Positions 43,462 to 52,538 of a stretch of 64,000 bases of DNA are shown here, one piece after another. The position numbers and the translations under genes were made by a program. Every line of letters starts with the position of its first letter. Position 1 is the first letter of the stretch. Source of the stretch: Clostridia bacterium (lineage in GTDB: Bacteria; Bacillota; Clostridia; Oscillospirales; Acutalibacteraceae). The notes under the pieces were generated by a model, which saw only the letters and a list, made by a program, of their open reading frames with translations, had not been told where the DNA came from and made no database searches. The DNA lies in contig CAAEIG010000173.1 of assembly GCA_900755895.1 (NCBI GenBank), positions 62,001 to 126,000 of the forward strand, read 5' to 3'.

Positions 43462-44232
43462 TTATTCTATCACAAGCCGTTCCACCCACCATTTGGTCAG
43501 GGAAAGCAGCTCTCTTCCATAGTATTCCGGAAACAACAGGGGATCAGTCTCAGCGATTAAGCAATAAGGAGTAAACCCAGCCGCTTTGGCAAGCTGAGCA
43601 GCTCGATACATGTGGAAACTTTGCGTGACAATGGTCACTTCCTCCCCCATGTTCTGATCCTCTGCGATTTCTTTGGCAAACATCATATTTTCCCGGGTAT
43701 TGTGGGACTGATCCTCCAAAAAGATTCTCTCTTCTTCAATCCCCATTTTTACCAGCACATTTTTTTGAGTAACTGCCTCCGGACAAGGCTCATCCCCGCC
43801 CTGGCCACCTGTGACAATGCACAGTGCTTCCGGATTTTCTGCCAGATACTCATAGGCCGCCTGTACACGTCCTGACAAACTGACCCCCATGCGTTCCTCT
43901 CCGTACACCTGAGCTCCTAACACAATCACATTGGTGTTCTCAGGAGGGGTATTTGACTGAACGGAAAACATCAATCCCGTGAGATAGATTGCCCAAGCAA
44001 GCCCCAAACAGTAAAACGCTGTGAGCAACCGAACCGCTGCCTGCTTCCACCCCCCCATTCGAGAGAGCTTCCCAAAGAAAAGCAGCAACACCAAGCCCAA
44101 CAGACAAACAAACATGCCAAAGCCTGCTCCCAAGTTAAAGCCGCCACGGAAAACTGGCAGCAGAAAAAACACACATCCTGCCCCACACAGGACACACCCC
44201 ACAATCCGCAACACTGAAAGAACTTTTTTCAT
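43462..44232 (-). CDS. YdcF/DUF218 family membrane protein
   Basis: 256 residues. Four N-terminal membrane helices (about 5-100), then the extracytoplasmic DUF218 domain with VIVLGAQVYGEERMGVSLSGRV, VTGGQGGDEPCPEA and SFHMYRA motifs. Related to SanA/YdcF, possible S-adenosylmethionine-binding or murein-linked protein. ATG at 44232 chosen for its 7-base spacing to GGCGG. First gene of the pyrimidine operon but functionally distinct. Confidence 0.85.
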   Translation of the reverse strand: MKKVLSVLRIVGCVLCGAGCVFFLLPVFRGGFNLGAGFGMFVCLLGLVLLLFFGKLSRMGGWKQAAVRLLTAFYCLGLAWAIYLTGLMFSVQSNTPPENTNVIVLGAQVYGEERMGVSLSGRVQAAYEYLAENPEALCIVTGGQGGDEPCPEAVTQKNVLVKMGIEEERIFLEDQSHNTRENMMFAKEIAEDQNMGEEVTIVTQSFHMYRAAQLAKAAGFTPYCLIAETDPLLFPEYYGRELLSLTKWWVERLVIE

Positions 44233-44269
44233 TGTCATTCCGCCTTTTTCCCAATCCCTTTGTGCAGAT

Positions 44270-44298
44270 ATTATACACCAGGGACAGCTCTCGTGCAA
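44270..44298 (-). promoter_or_regulatory. Sigma-A promoter of the ydcF-pyr operon
   Basis: TTGCAC (44293-44298), 17 bases, TATAAT (44270-44275) on the minus strand. No PyrR attenuator stem was seen in the short leader. Confidence 0.7.
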
Positions 44299-44330
44299 GC
44301 CACGGCAACCAGTTCCCTACAGAAAGCAAG

Positions 44331-44360
44331 AAGCGTGCCGGCACTCAACCAGCACGCTTC
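44331..44360 (-). terminator. Terminator of the hydrogenase operon
   Basis: AAGCGTGC / GCACGCTT arms downstream of hydA on the minus strand, with a T-rich tail (TTCTTGCTTTC). Confidence 0.7.
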
Positions 44361-44388
44361 CCTATTTCATAGCGTATCAGAATTTCAA

Positions 44389-46125
44389 TCAATAGCCGCG
44401 CTTCACATAAGTGGTGTGAAGAATCTCATGAGCTTTGTGGCTACCGGGCTCGCCCAGGAACTCCTCGTAGCACTTCTGAACCACAGGATTCAGGTGGCTC
44501 TTGCGCAGAGGCATGTTCTTATCCTGGTCATACAGAGCCTGTGCACGCAGCTTCTTGATGTCGTAGAAGCTGTGGTTGGTGGAACTCTGGATGGGCTGAC
44601 CGCCACCGTTGACACAGCCGCCGGGGCAGCACATGACCTCAATGAACTGATAATCAGCCTCGCCGGAGCGAACCTTCTTCAGCAGGGCATCTGCATTGGA
44701 CAGACCACTGACAACAGCAACCTTGACGTCCATGCCGGCCACTTTATACACAGCCTCTTTGAAGCCTTCCGTACCGCGAACCTCTGTAAAGTCCACAGAC
44801 TCCAGCTCCTTGCCCTCCAGCATCTCAGCAGCAGTACGCAGAGCAGCTTCCATAACACCGCCAGTGGCGCCAAAAATCACAGCAGCACCGGTGGAAATGC
44901 CCATGGCGTCATCAAACTTCTCCTCGGGCAGACGGTTAAAGTTCAGCTGAGCCTTCTTAATCATACGGGCCAGCTCACGGGTGGTGATGCTGATATCCAC
45001 ATCGGGCAGACCAGCAGCATCTTCGTCATCACGCTGAACCTCAAACTTCTTGGCCACACAGGGCATGACGGACACAGAGACAATCTTGCTGGGGTCAATG
45101 CCCTCTTTCTGGGCATACCAGGTCTTGATCAAAGCACCGGTCATGTTCTGGGGAGACTTGCAGGAGGACAGATTGTCCACCAGATCAGGATAGTAGTGCT
45201 CGCAGAACTTGACCCAACCGGGAGAGCAAGAAGTGATGATGGGCAGCTTGCCGCCATTCTTCACGCGGTCAATAAACTCGGTGGCCTCTTCCATGATGGT
45301 CATGTCAGCGCCAAAGTCAGTATCAAACACCTTGTCAAAGCCCAGACGGCGCAGAGCGGCAACCATCTTGCCCTCCACGTTGGTGCCGATGGGCAGACCG
45401 AACTCTTCACCCAGAGCAGCGCGCACAGCAGGAGCAGTCTGGACCACAACGATCTTCTCAGGATCATTGATGGCGTCGATAACTTCCTGAGTGTTGTCCT
45501 TCTCAGTCAAAGCGCCAGTGGGGCAGCTCACAATACACTGACCGCAAGCCACACAGGACACCTCGCCCAGGGGCTTCTCAAAGGCGCAGCCGATCTCGGT
45601 ATCGAAACCACGGTTGTTGGCACCGATAACGGACACATGCTGATTCTGGCAAGCTGCAACACAGCGGCGGCACAGAATGCACTTGGCATTGTTGCGCTCC
45701 AGGTACAGAGTGGAGAAGTCCTTCTTGCCGGCAGGCAGGGAACCCTCAAAGCGGTTCTCTTCCTCAATGCCCATCTCGTTGCACAGCCTCTGGAACTCGC
45801 AGTTGCCGCTGCGCTCGCAAGACAGACATTTCTTATCGTGGACGGACAGAAGCAGTTCCAGGGTCATCTTACGGGATTCCTGAACCTTGGGAGTGTTGGT
45901 AAACACCTCCATACCTTCGTTGACAGGATACACACAAGCGGCCACCAGGGACCGAGCACCCTTCACTTCCACCATGCACATGCGGCAGGCGCCGATCTGA
46001 TTGATGTCCTTCAGATAGCACAGGGTGGGAATATCAATACCGGCGTAGCGTGCGGCTTCCAGAATGGTGGAATCCGCAGGCACTTCATAGGAAACGCCGT
46101 TGATCTTTACATTGACCTGTTCCAT
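44389..46125 (-). CDS. hydA: NADH-dependent [FeFe] hydrogenase catalytic subunit
   Basis: 578 residues. N-terminal 2Fe-2S domain (Cys 36, 47, 50, 64), a Cys/His cluster region (100-115), two 4Fe-4S motifs (149-159 and 191-201), then the H-cluster domain with TSCSPGW (298-304), MPC (354-356) and MCCPGGC (498-504), all intact. Group A bifurcating-type hydrogenase that makes H2 with HydB and HydC. Last gene of the operon. Confidence 0.96.
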   Translation of the reverse strand: MEQVNVKINGVSYEVPADSTILEAARYAGIDIPTLCYLKDINQIGACRMCMVEVKGARSLVAACVYPVNEGMEVFTNTPKVQESRKMTLELLLSVHDKKCLSCERSGNCEFQRLCNEMGIEEENRFEGSLPAGKKDFSTLYLERNNAKCILCRRCVAACQNQHVSVIGANNRGFDTEIGCAFEKPLGEVSCVACGQCIVSCPTGALTEKDNTQEVIDAINDPEKIVVVQTAPAVRAALGEEFGLPIGTNVEGKMVAALRRLGFDKVFDTDFGADMTIMEEATEFIDRVKNGGKLPIITSCSPGWVKFCEHYYPDLVDNLSSCKSPQNMTGALIKTWYAQKEGIDPSKIVSVSVMPCVAKKFEVQRDDEDAAGLPDVDISITTRELARMIKKAQLNFNRLPEEKFDDAMGISTGAAVIFGATGGVMEAALRTAAEMLEGKELESVDFTEVRGTEGFKEAVYKVAGMDVKVAVVSGLSNADALLKKVRSGEADYQFIEVMCCPGGCVNGGGQPIQSSTNHSFYDIKKLRAQALYDQDKNMPLRKSHLNPVVQKCYEEFLGEPGSHKAHEILHTTYVKRGY

Positions 46126-46142
46126 GTTCGCACACTCCTTTC

Positions 46143-47933
46143 TTATTTTCTCACCACAGCGCCAAACTTACACTTCTCCATGCAGACGCCGCACTTGATG
46201 CACTTGGTGGTGTCAATGACATGAGGCTGCTTGACGGAGCCGGAAATTGCACCAACAGGGCAATTACGGGCGCACAGAGTACAGCCCTTGCACTTGTCGG
46301 CAACAATGGAGTAATTGGTGAGGGCCTTGCAGGCTCCGGCGGGGCAGCGATGCTCCACCACATGGGCCTCATACTCGTCCCGGTAATATTTGAGTGTGGA
46401 AAGCACAGGGTTGGGTGCGGTCTGACCCAGGCCGCACAGAGAGTTCTCTTTGATGTAATAGCACAGTTCTTCCATCCGGTCGATGTCTTCCAAGGTGCCG
46501 TTGCCAGAGGTGATCTTGTTCAGGATCTCCAACAAACGCTTGGTGCCAACACGGCAGGGAGTACATTTACCGCAGGACTCATCCACGGTGAACTCCAAGA
46601 AGAACTTAGCGATATCCACCATACAGGTGGTCTCGTCCATGACGATCAGACCGCCGGAACCCATCATGGAGCCGATGGCAATCAGGTTATCATAGTCGAT
46701 GGGGGTGTCGATCAGCTTGGCAGGGATGCAGCCACCGGAAGGACCACCAGTCTGAGCAGCCTTGAAGGTGTGGCCGCCGGGCACGCCGCCGCCGATCTCC
46801 TCCACCACTTCCCGCAGGGTGGTACCCATGGGAACTTCCACCAGGCCGGTGTTGGTGATCTTGCCGCCCAATGCGAAGACCTTGGTACCGGGGGACTTCT
46901 CAGTGCCGATGGAACGGAACCAATCAGCGCCCTTCAGGATGATCTGAGGAATGTTGGCATAGGTTTCCACGTTATTCAGCACGGTGGGAACACCGAACAG
47001 ACCCTTCACAGCCGGGAAGGGAGGACGCACACGAGGCTCGCCACGCTTGCCTTCGATGGAGGTCATCAGAGCGGTTTCCTCGCCGCACACGAAAGCGCCA
47101 GCGCCCAGACGAATCTCGATATCAAAATCAAACCCAGAGTCAAAGATGTTCTTGCCCAGCAGGCCGTACTCATGAGCCTGGTCAATGGCGATCTGCAAGC
47201 GCTTAACAGCGATGGGATACTCAGCACGAATGTAAATATAACCCTGGTTTGCGCCAATGGCGTAACCGGCAATGGCCATGGCCTCCAATACGCTGTGGGG
47301 GTCGCCCTCCAGCACGGAACGGTCCATGAAAGCACCGGGGTCGCCCTCGTCAGCGTTGCAGCAGGCATACTTCTGAGGAGCGTCATTGTTCCGGGCAAAC
47401 TGCCACTTTCTGCCAGTGGGGAAACCTGCGCCGCCGCGGCCCCGTAGGCCGGATGCCAGCACCAGGTCAATAACCTCTTGAGGAGTCATCTCGGTGAGCA
47501 CTTTGCCCAGAGCAGCATAACCGTCCTGTGCGATGTACTCGTCGATATTCTCGGGGTTGATTACGCCGCAGTTGCGCAGAGCAATACGCATCTGTTTTGC
47601 GTAGAAGGTGGTCTCATTCAGGGACTTGGTGGTGTTGTCATCCACCACGGTCTCCTGGTACAGCAAACGCTTGACAATACGACCCTTGAGCAGATGCTCG
47701 GAGACGATCTCAGGCACGTCTTCCACGGTGACGCGGCTGTAGAAAGCACCTTCGGGATACACCACCATGATGGGGCCCAAAGCGCACAGGCCAAAGCAGC
47801 CAGTACGGATGACGTTGACTTCCTTCTCAAGGCCCTGAGCCTTGATTTCTTCCTTCAGCTTCTCAATGATCTGCTCGCTGTTGGAGGAAGTGCATCCCGT
47901 ACCTCCACAGACCAGCACATTAGAACGAAACAT
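46143..47933 (-). CDS. hydB: NADH-binding subunit HydB (NuoF-like)
   Basis: 596 residues. N-terminal thioredoxin-like 2Fe-2S domain (about 1-110), NuoF FMN/NADH domain with GRGGAGFPTGRKWQ and GEETALMTSIEGKRG, C-terminal 4Fe-4S motif CGKCTPCRVG and two ferredoxin motifs at the end. Takes electrons from NADH. Gap of 17 bases to hydA. Confidence 0.95.
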   Translation of the reverse strand: MFRSNVLVCGGTGCTSSNSEQIIEKLKEEIKAQGLEKEVNVIRTGCFGLCALGPIMVVYPEGAFYSRVTVEDVPEIVSEHLLKGRIVKRLLYQETVVDDNTTKSLNETTFYAKQMRIALRNCGVINPENIDEYIAQDGYAALGKVLTEMTPQEVIDLVLASGLRGRGGAGFPTGRKWQFARNNDAPQKYACCNADEGDPGAFMDRSVLEGDPHSVLEAMAIAGYAIGANQGYIYIRAEYPIAVKRLQIAIDQAHEYGLLGKNIFDSGFDFDIEIRLGAGAFVCGEETALMTSIEGKRGEPRVRPPFPAVKGLFGVPTVLNNVETYANIPQIILKGADWFRSIGTEKSPGTKVFALGGKITNTGLVEVPMGTTLREVVEEIGGGVPGGHTFKAAQTGGPSGGCIPAKLIDTPIDYDNLIAIGSMMGSGGLIVMDETTCMVDIAKFFLEFTVDESCGKCTPCRVGTKRLLEILNKITSGNGTLEDIDRMEELCYYIKENSLCGLGQTAPNPVLSTLKYYRDEYEAHVVEHRCPAGACKALTNYSIVADKCKGCTLCARNCPVGAISGSVKQPHVIDTTKCIKCGVCMEKCKFGAVVRK

Positions 47934-47948
47934 TCTTTTCCCTCCTTA

Positions 47949-48329
47949 TTATTTGGCTCCGATGGCATTGGCTCCAATGGTGTACTCCGATACCACATTG
48001 CCGTTCACAAGGTGGTCGTTCACAACCCGAACCGCCTTCTCGGGGGTCATCTTCACATAGGTGACCTTCTCATGGCCAGGAGTGACAACTTCCACCACAG
48101 GCTCATACTGGCAGATGCCGATGCAGCCGGTCTGGGTGACCATCACATCCTGCAGGCCGCGCTTGGCAACCTCTTCCACAAAGGCGTTCAAAACGGGTCT
48201 GGCGCCGGCGGCAATGCCGCAGGTTGCCATGCCTACCAACACACGAGTGCCAGCTTCCGCATTCTCGCGGAGCGTGACGGATGCCCGTGTCTTATCACGA
48301 ATTGCCTGAAGTTCCGCTAATGATTTCAT
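47949..48329 (-). CDS. Thioredoxin-like 2Fe-2S ferredoxin
   Basis: 126 residues. Cys-containing segments GMATCGIAAGARP and TQTGCIGICQYEP match the thioredoxin-fold [2Fe-2S] ferredoxin. ATG at 48329 chosen. Small electron carrier of the hydrogenase, lying 15 bases before hydB. Confidence 0.9.
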   Translation of the reverse strand: MKSLAELQAIRDKTRASVTLRENAEAGTRVLVGMATCGIAAGARPVLNAFVEEVAKRGLQDVMVTQTGCIGICQYEPVVEVVTPGHEKVTYVKMTPEKAVRVVNDHLVNGNVVSEYTIGANAIGAK

Positions 48330-48398
48330 GCTTATGACCAATCCTTTCCGTAGCGTTTCAAATTAAAATCACTGCACTATAGCTGCCGGGCAATGCGG

Positions 48399-48977
48399 TC
48401 AAGTTTCCACCGCTTCCGGCTGAAAGAGCGCGTCTGTCTGCTCACTCAAATACTCCTTAATCCACAGTACCACATCCGGTGTATCCAGTGGGACCTCCTC
48501 CCCCAACACCTGACGAAGTTCCGTGGTCTCCAGGGTAAATTCCCGCTGCTCCCCTTCCTGGGTACGCAAGACTCGATGATAGACAAAATCCAACTGAGGA
48601 TTGCAGGAAATCAGCAGCTGCACCGTTCCATTGATGTCTCCCAGAGGGATCATATCCACACTGGACGGTTTAAACACCGCTGTGAGGGTAGTTCCCACTC
48701 CCAACTGGGAATCAATTTTGAAACTGCCCCCCGTCATCTCCGCTTCCATCTTAAAAAGAGGAATTCCCAATCCCACACTTCTTGTGGTACGGGTGGTGTA
48801 AAAGGGGTCAATTACTTTTTGAACGGTTTCTTGGGACATGCCTTTGCCATTGTCCTCCACCGAAATGGAGAGGAGATCCTCCCTCTGGTCCTCCACCACA
48901 GAAATGGTGATTCTGGATGCTCCAGCGGAAATGGAGTTCTGAGCAATGTCCATCACATTGAGAGAGAGCTCACGCAT
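48399..48977 (-). CDS. Histidine-kinase-type ATPase domain protein
   Basis: 192 residues. HATPase_c fold with N box (MDIAQNSISAGAS), G1 EDNGKGM and G2 SVGLGIPLFK. There is no phosphoacceptor His domain, so it is a stand-alone ATPase, perhaps of anti-sigma or regulator type. Found in the hydrogenase cluster between hydC and the ferredoxin gene. Confidence 0.85.
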   Translation of the reverse strand: MRELSLNVMDIAQNSISAGASRITISVVEDQREDLLSISVEDNGKGMSQETVQKVIDPFYTTRTTRSVGLGIPLFKMEAEMTGGSFKIDSQLGVGTTLTAVFKPSSVDMIPLGDINGTVQLLISCNPQLDFVYHRVLRTQEGEQREFTLETTELRQVLGEEVPLDTPDVVLWIKEYLSEQTDALFQPEAVET

Positions 48978-48982
48978 CTTAC

Positions 48983-49480
48983 TTATTCCATATACTGGGC
49001 CAGGATAGAATCCACATCCTCAGGAACCAGACGGCCATAGACCTCATCATTAACGGTCATAACCGGGGCCAAACCGCAAGCGCCGATGCAGCGGCAAGCG
49101 GTCAGAGAGAACGCACCGTCCTCGGTACATTCCTCAGGCTGAATCCCCAACTTCTGAGTGATGCGCTCCAGCACCTTGTCAGCACCCTTGACATAGCAGG
49201 CGGTGCCCAGGCACACGGAGATATGGTTGCGGCCCTTGGGGGTCAGGGCAAACTGAGAATAGAAGGTGGACACGCCATAAACTTCCTCCAGAGAGACGTC
49301 CAGCCCCTTGGCGATCTTTTCCTGAACCTCTAAAGGCAGATAGCCATAGATGTCCTGAGCCTGGTGAAGAGCGGGCATCACAGCGCCCCGCTGTCCCTTC
49401 AGACTCTCAATGACCGCGTCAAGCTTTTTCGCCTGCTCGGGAGTATCGTGAAACGGCAAATTACTGATACGCTTTTGCAT
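48983..49480 (-). CDS. hydC: NuoE-like hydrogenase subunit HydC
   Basis: 165 residues. Thioredoxin-like 2Fe-2S subunit with Cys in CLGTACYV and TACRCIGACGLAP. Carries electrons between HydB and HydA. GGGAGG precedes the ATG at 49480. A Rex-like site lies upstream. Confidence 0.94.
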   Translation of the reverse strand: MQKRISNLPFHDTPEQAKKLDAVIESLKGQRGAVMPALHQAQDIYGYLPLEVQEKIAKGLDVSLEEVYGVSTFYSQFALTPKGRNHISVCLGTACYVKGADKVLERITQKLGIQPEECTEDGAFSLTACRCIGACGLAPVMTVNDEVYGRLVPEDVDSILAQYME

Positions 49481-49555
49481 TGTCTTTCCTCCCAATATCT
49501 TGTAGGATTTGATATAGTTGCTAGAAAGCGAAGCACAAAGCCCGCCAAATCAGCA

Positions 49556-49573
49556 TCGTTATTAATATAACAA
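49556..49573. promoter_or_regulatory. Rex-like operator upstream of hydC
   Basis: Minus strand TTGTTATATTAATAACGA closely follows the Rex consensus TTGTTAANNNNTTAACAA with three mismatches. It lies about 80-95 bases before hydC. A second perfect palindrome AATTCTA-TAT-TAGAATT is at 49590-49606. Confidence 0.45.
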
Positions 49574-49686
49574 AAGCAAAGTGAGTTATAATTCTATATT
49601 AGAATTAAACCGGTTAGAGCGACAAATTCCTCATGGAAAATGCATGAGTTTCCAGCAATACTTACCAGAATATCAATATTCAAATA

Positions 49687-50406
49687 TCAAATAATCCCTC
49701 TCACACCGTCCAATACTGCCCGCACGGATCTCTCCGGCAGATGGATCAGCCAGGGGTCCTCTGCCAATGTCTCCAGATAGTGGGCGTCCGAATCACGGAA
49801 GATCCGCAAGCCCTCCAATTCTGGATGCAATTGACGAAATGCCTCCAAATCACAATCACGAGTGACCTCCGCAGCAGTAAAACCTGACTCTGGCGGAATG
49901 GCTCCCAAAGAGGCAATGACACTATAGGAATCCCGGTTCACATGAGCCGGAAATGCCACACCTCCATATTCGGCGGTTAGGGAAACCACTTGGTCCACAC
50001 CAATAAAGGAGGATACCAGCAACAGGTTCTCCTCCTCCCCCACCTTCTCATCTTCCCCGTTGAGAATGGGCTGTTCCCCAAAGATCTCCGGTTTGTTTTT
50101 CACATGGGGCATGTGGTCATAGACATACCGGTCAAACTCCAGGGCTCCCTCCACCGTCTCAAAGAGGCATACCACATGGGCTTCTTCCGCAGTGCAGAGC
50201 TCCATCCCCGGGATCACCAACAATCCGTTGCGTTCCCCGGCCTCCATTGCTGCCGGAGCATTCCGACAGGTGTTGTGATCCGTGATGGCGAGAATCTCGC
50301 AACCAGAGAGCATGGCCATTTGCACCAGGTTGTTGGGAGTCATATCGGCATCGCCGCAAGGGGACAAACAGGAATGAACGTGAAAGTCATAACGGTAGGT
50401 ATTCAT
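49687..50406 (-). CDS. PHP domain metal-dependent phosphoesterase
   Basis: 239 residues. Metal-binding motif DFHVHSCLSPCGDADM at residues 7-22 and DHNTCRNAP near 43; later His and Asp (RDSDAHYLE). Similar to polymerase-histidinol phosphatase fold proteins. In clostridial hydrogenase clusters such a protein is common; substrate unknown. Overlaps the DRTGG gene upstream by 4 bases. Confidence 0.88.
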   Translation of the reverse strand: MNTYRYDFHVHSCLSPCGDADMTPNNLVQMAMLSGCEILAITDHNTCRNAPAAMEAGERNGLLVIPGMELCTAEEAHVVCLFETVEGALEFDRYVYDHMPHVKNKPEIFGEQPILNGEDEKVGEEENLLLVSSFIGVDQVVSLTAEYGGVAFPAHVNRDSYSVIASLGAIPPESGFTAAEVTRDCDLEAFRQLHPELEGLRIFRDSDAHYLETLAEDPWLIHLPERSVRAVLDGVRGII

Positions 50407-50735
50407 TTCAACAACTCATAGACCTTGACAGCTGTCTGATAGCTGTTGGCCGCACAGCTGTAAACGGGGATCTCTTGAAGCTCAGCCTTTTTGGCAGCTT
50501 CCTCATCTAGAGTGGCGTTCTCCGTCAGGACGATACAGCTCACGTCTGTGAGTGTGGCCACTGCGATGGCGTTGACATTGCCCATCACGGTAATCCACAC
50601 ATTCCCCGATTGCGCCCTGGCCATCACCCAGCTGAGCAAATCCCCTATGTAGCAGCCGTCCACCTGATTATTTTCGCCTTCTCCGCCTGCCAGCAGAGTC
50701 CAGCCACAGGCAGCGGCCATCTCTTTCACAGTCAT
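50403..50735 (-). CDS. DRTGG domain protein (downstream copy)
   Basis: 110 residues. Small alpha/beta DRTGG-like domain, with GGEGENNQVDGCYIGDLL near the N-terminus. Ligand unknown. Sandwiched between the altered hydrogenase and the PHP gene with 4-base overlaps on both sides. Confidence 0.82.
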   Translation of the reverse strand: MTVKEMAAACGWTLLAGGEGENNQVDGCYIGDLLSWVMARAQSGNVWITVMGNVNAIAVATLTDVSCIVLTENATLDEEAAKKAELQEIPVYSCAANSYQTAVKVYELLK

Positions 50736-52066
50736 TCCTTTTCCTCCCTTTTGTCAGGCTCTTCTCTGGAAAAACGCCCCATGCTCTTCTCCAGCTCTGA
50801 AAGGGTGCTGGCCACTTTTTTCATGCGCTTGCGGTAGACGAAAATACACTCCGTATCCTTGCAGATTCCCTTTACCACATCTTCGGCAAAGGCACGGCAG
50901 TTGGGCGCTCCACAGGCGCCGCAGTCAAGCCCGGGGAATTCCTGCTCAATCTGATCAATCTGTATCATCATCTGCATGGCTTCTTTCAAATCGCTGGACA
51001 GTGTGAGGACATCGGAAAATTCCAGCCCCTCTTCCCACTCCATCAGCTGGGGAATCGGTCCACCCATCAGATGGTTCTGGGATACGGGCAAGTATTTCCG
51101 CAGCCGCTGGATACGGGCTTTGGCCACATAAGGATTCTCCACACAGAGCACTCCGCCCACACAGCCGCCAGCGCAGGCATTGAGCTCGATAAAGTCCAGT
51201 TCTCCAATGCGCTCGTCCTCAATCTCCTCCAGCACACGGATCACATTCTCAATGCCGTCAGCAGCCAGATATTTCTCGTTGAGCAATGCTGCCGCCTCGC
51301 CCCCGCTGGTGGACCAACCCACTCCGATGATTCCAGAGTTTGCCAAGGGCTCCACTTTCTCCAGGTGATCCATCTTGTGGGAAAGAATTGGAAAGACCTC
51401 GCTGATGGCAATGGCGCCGTCCACCTGGGATTTTTCAATGCCCAGAGGCATCTCGATGTCTGTCACCTTGGCAGGACACGGAGTGAGGAAAAAGCAGCCA
51501 ATCTGCTCTTCCGGCAAACCGGTCATTTTTGCGGCCTCCTTTTTGGCGATAGCTGCTGCTGTCTCCATGGGAGATTTCAGCGGCAGCACATGATCGCACA
51601 AATCCGGAAACCGAACGCGAATCAGCCTCACCACGGCAGGACATGCAGAGCTGATCACAGGACGCTTCAGCTTCCCGGCATCCATCAGCTTCCGTGTGGC
51701 TTCGCTGACCAGCTCTGCTGCCCGGGAAACCTCAAACACGTCGTCAAACCCCATCGCCTTTAGGCCGGTAAGCACATAGTCGATATCATCTAAATTGTTA
51801 AACTGCCCGTACAAAGCCGGTGCAGGCAGCGCGATATTATAAGTAAATTCACTGAGTTCGGAAAGATGACTGTGCCGCGCCCGCTTCGCGTGGTGGGGAC
51901 AGATCCGTATGCACTCCCCACAATCAATACACCGCTCTTTGGCGATGACCGCCTTTCCCCCGCGGACTCGTATCGCCTCTGTGGGGCAGCGTTTAATGCA
52001 GTTGGTGCAGCCTACGCACTTCTCCTCGTTCAGTGTGACGGAATGGTAGAATTCAGCCACGTTCAC
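50732..52066 (-). CDS. [FeFe]-hydrogenase-like protein with altered H-cluster motifs
   Basis: 444 residues. Two ferredoxin 4Fe-4S motifs (Cys 17-27 and 46-56), then the hydrogenase large-subunit C-terminal domain. Its H-cluster motifs are changed: SACPAVV at 140-146 for TSCSPGW, TPC at 195-197 for MPC, NACAGGC at 296-302 for MACPGGC; the cluster Cys residues are kept. An added C-terminal Fe-S domain (DCGACGAPNC, 381-390) follows. Probably a sensory or regulatory hydrogenase rather than a bulk catalyst (inference). Confidence 0.85.
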   Translation of the reverse strand: MNVAEFYHSVTLNEEKCVGCTNCIKRCPTEAIRVRGGKAVIAKERCIDCGECIRICPHHAKRARHSHLSELSEFTYNIALPAPALYGQFNNLDDIDYVLTGLKAMGFDDVFEVSRAAELVSEATRKLMDAGKLKRPVISSACPAVVRLIRVRFPDLCDHVLPLKSPMETAAAIAKKEAAKMTGLPEEQIGCFFLTPCPAKVTDIEMPLGIEKSQVDGAIAISEVFPILSHKMDHLEKVEPLANSGIIGVGWSTSGGEAAALLNEKYLAADGIENVIRVLEEIEDERIGELDFIELNACAGGCVGGVLCVENPYVAKARIQRLRKYLPVSQNHLMGGPIPQLMEWEEGLEFSDVLTLSSDLKEAMQMMIQIDQIEQEFPGLDCGACGAPNCRAFAEDVVKGICKDTECIFVYRKRMKKVASTLSELEKSMGRFSREEPDKREEKE

Positions 52067-52103
52067 GTACCTCCCTCGACAACGCCGGAGGGCAGCGTTG
52101 TCC

Positions 52104-52538
52104 TTATTCCTCTTTCCTTCCCGGGAAAACCGTCATGTACACCGTTGTCCCCTGGCCCACAACGGAATCAATCCGCATTTCATCGGAATATTTTTTCATG
52201 TTCGGCAAGCCCATACCGGCGCCAAATCCAAGAGCCCGCACATTGTCCGGAGCGGTGGACCACCCTGCCTGCATGGCCTGATCCACATCGGCGATACCGG
52301 GGCCCTGATCCTTCAGCACAATATCCACACGATCGGGATCAATATCCACCACAGCCTCTCCGCCATTGGCGTGAATGACCATGTTGATCTCACCCTCGTA
52401 CATGGCAATGGATACCCGCCGAACAGCATCCGGCTCGTAGCCCAACTTCTTCAGCTTGTGCTTCACATCGCCTGATGCCTCACCTGCACGAGTAAAATCG
52501 TCCCCCGGCACCTGGTAGGTCAAATGCAGCATACTCAT
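52104..52538 (-). CDS. Anti-sigma factor-type ATP-binding protein (RsbW-like)
   Basis: 144 residues. GHKL ATPase fold with N box region MYEGEINMVIHANGG and G1 DQGPGIADVDQAM, GFGAGMGLPNMKKYSD. Serine-kinase anti-sigma proteins share this form; no partner sigma or anti-anti-sigma factor is nearby. It overlaps the upstream DRTGG gene by 4 bases. Confidence 0.85.
   Translation of the reverse strand: MSMLHLTYQVPGDDFTRAGEASGDVKHKLKKLGYEPDAVRRVSIAMYEGEINMVIHANGGEAVVDIDPDRVDIVLKDQGPGIADVDQAMQAGWSTAPDNVRALGFGAGMGLPNMKKYSDEMRIDSVVGQGTTVYMTVFPGRKEE

Noticed and set aside
44260..47447. Long plus-strand frames over the hydrogenase genes
   Set aside because: Antisense shadows of hydA and hydB with no recognised domain.
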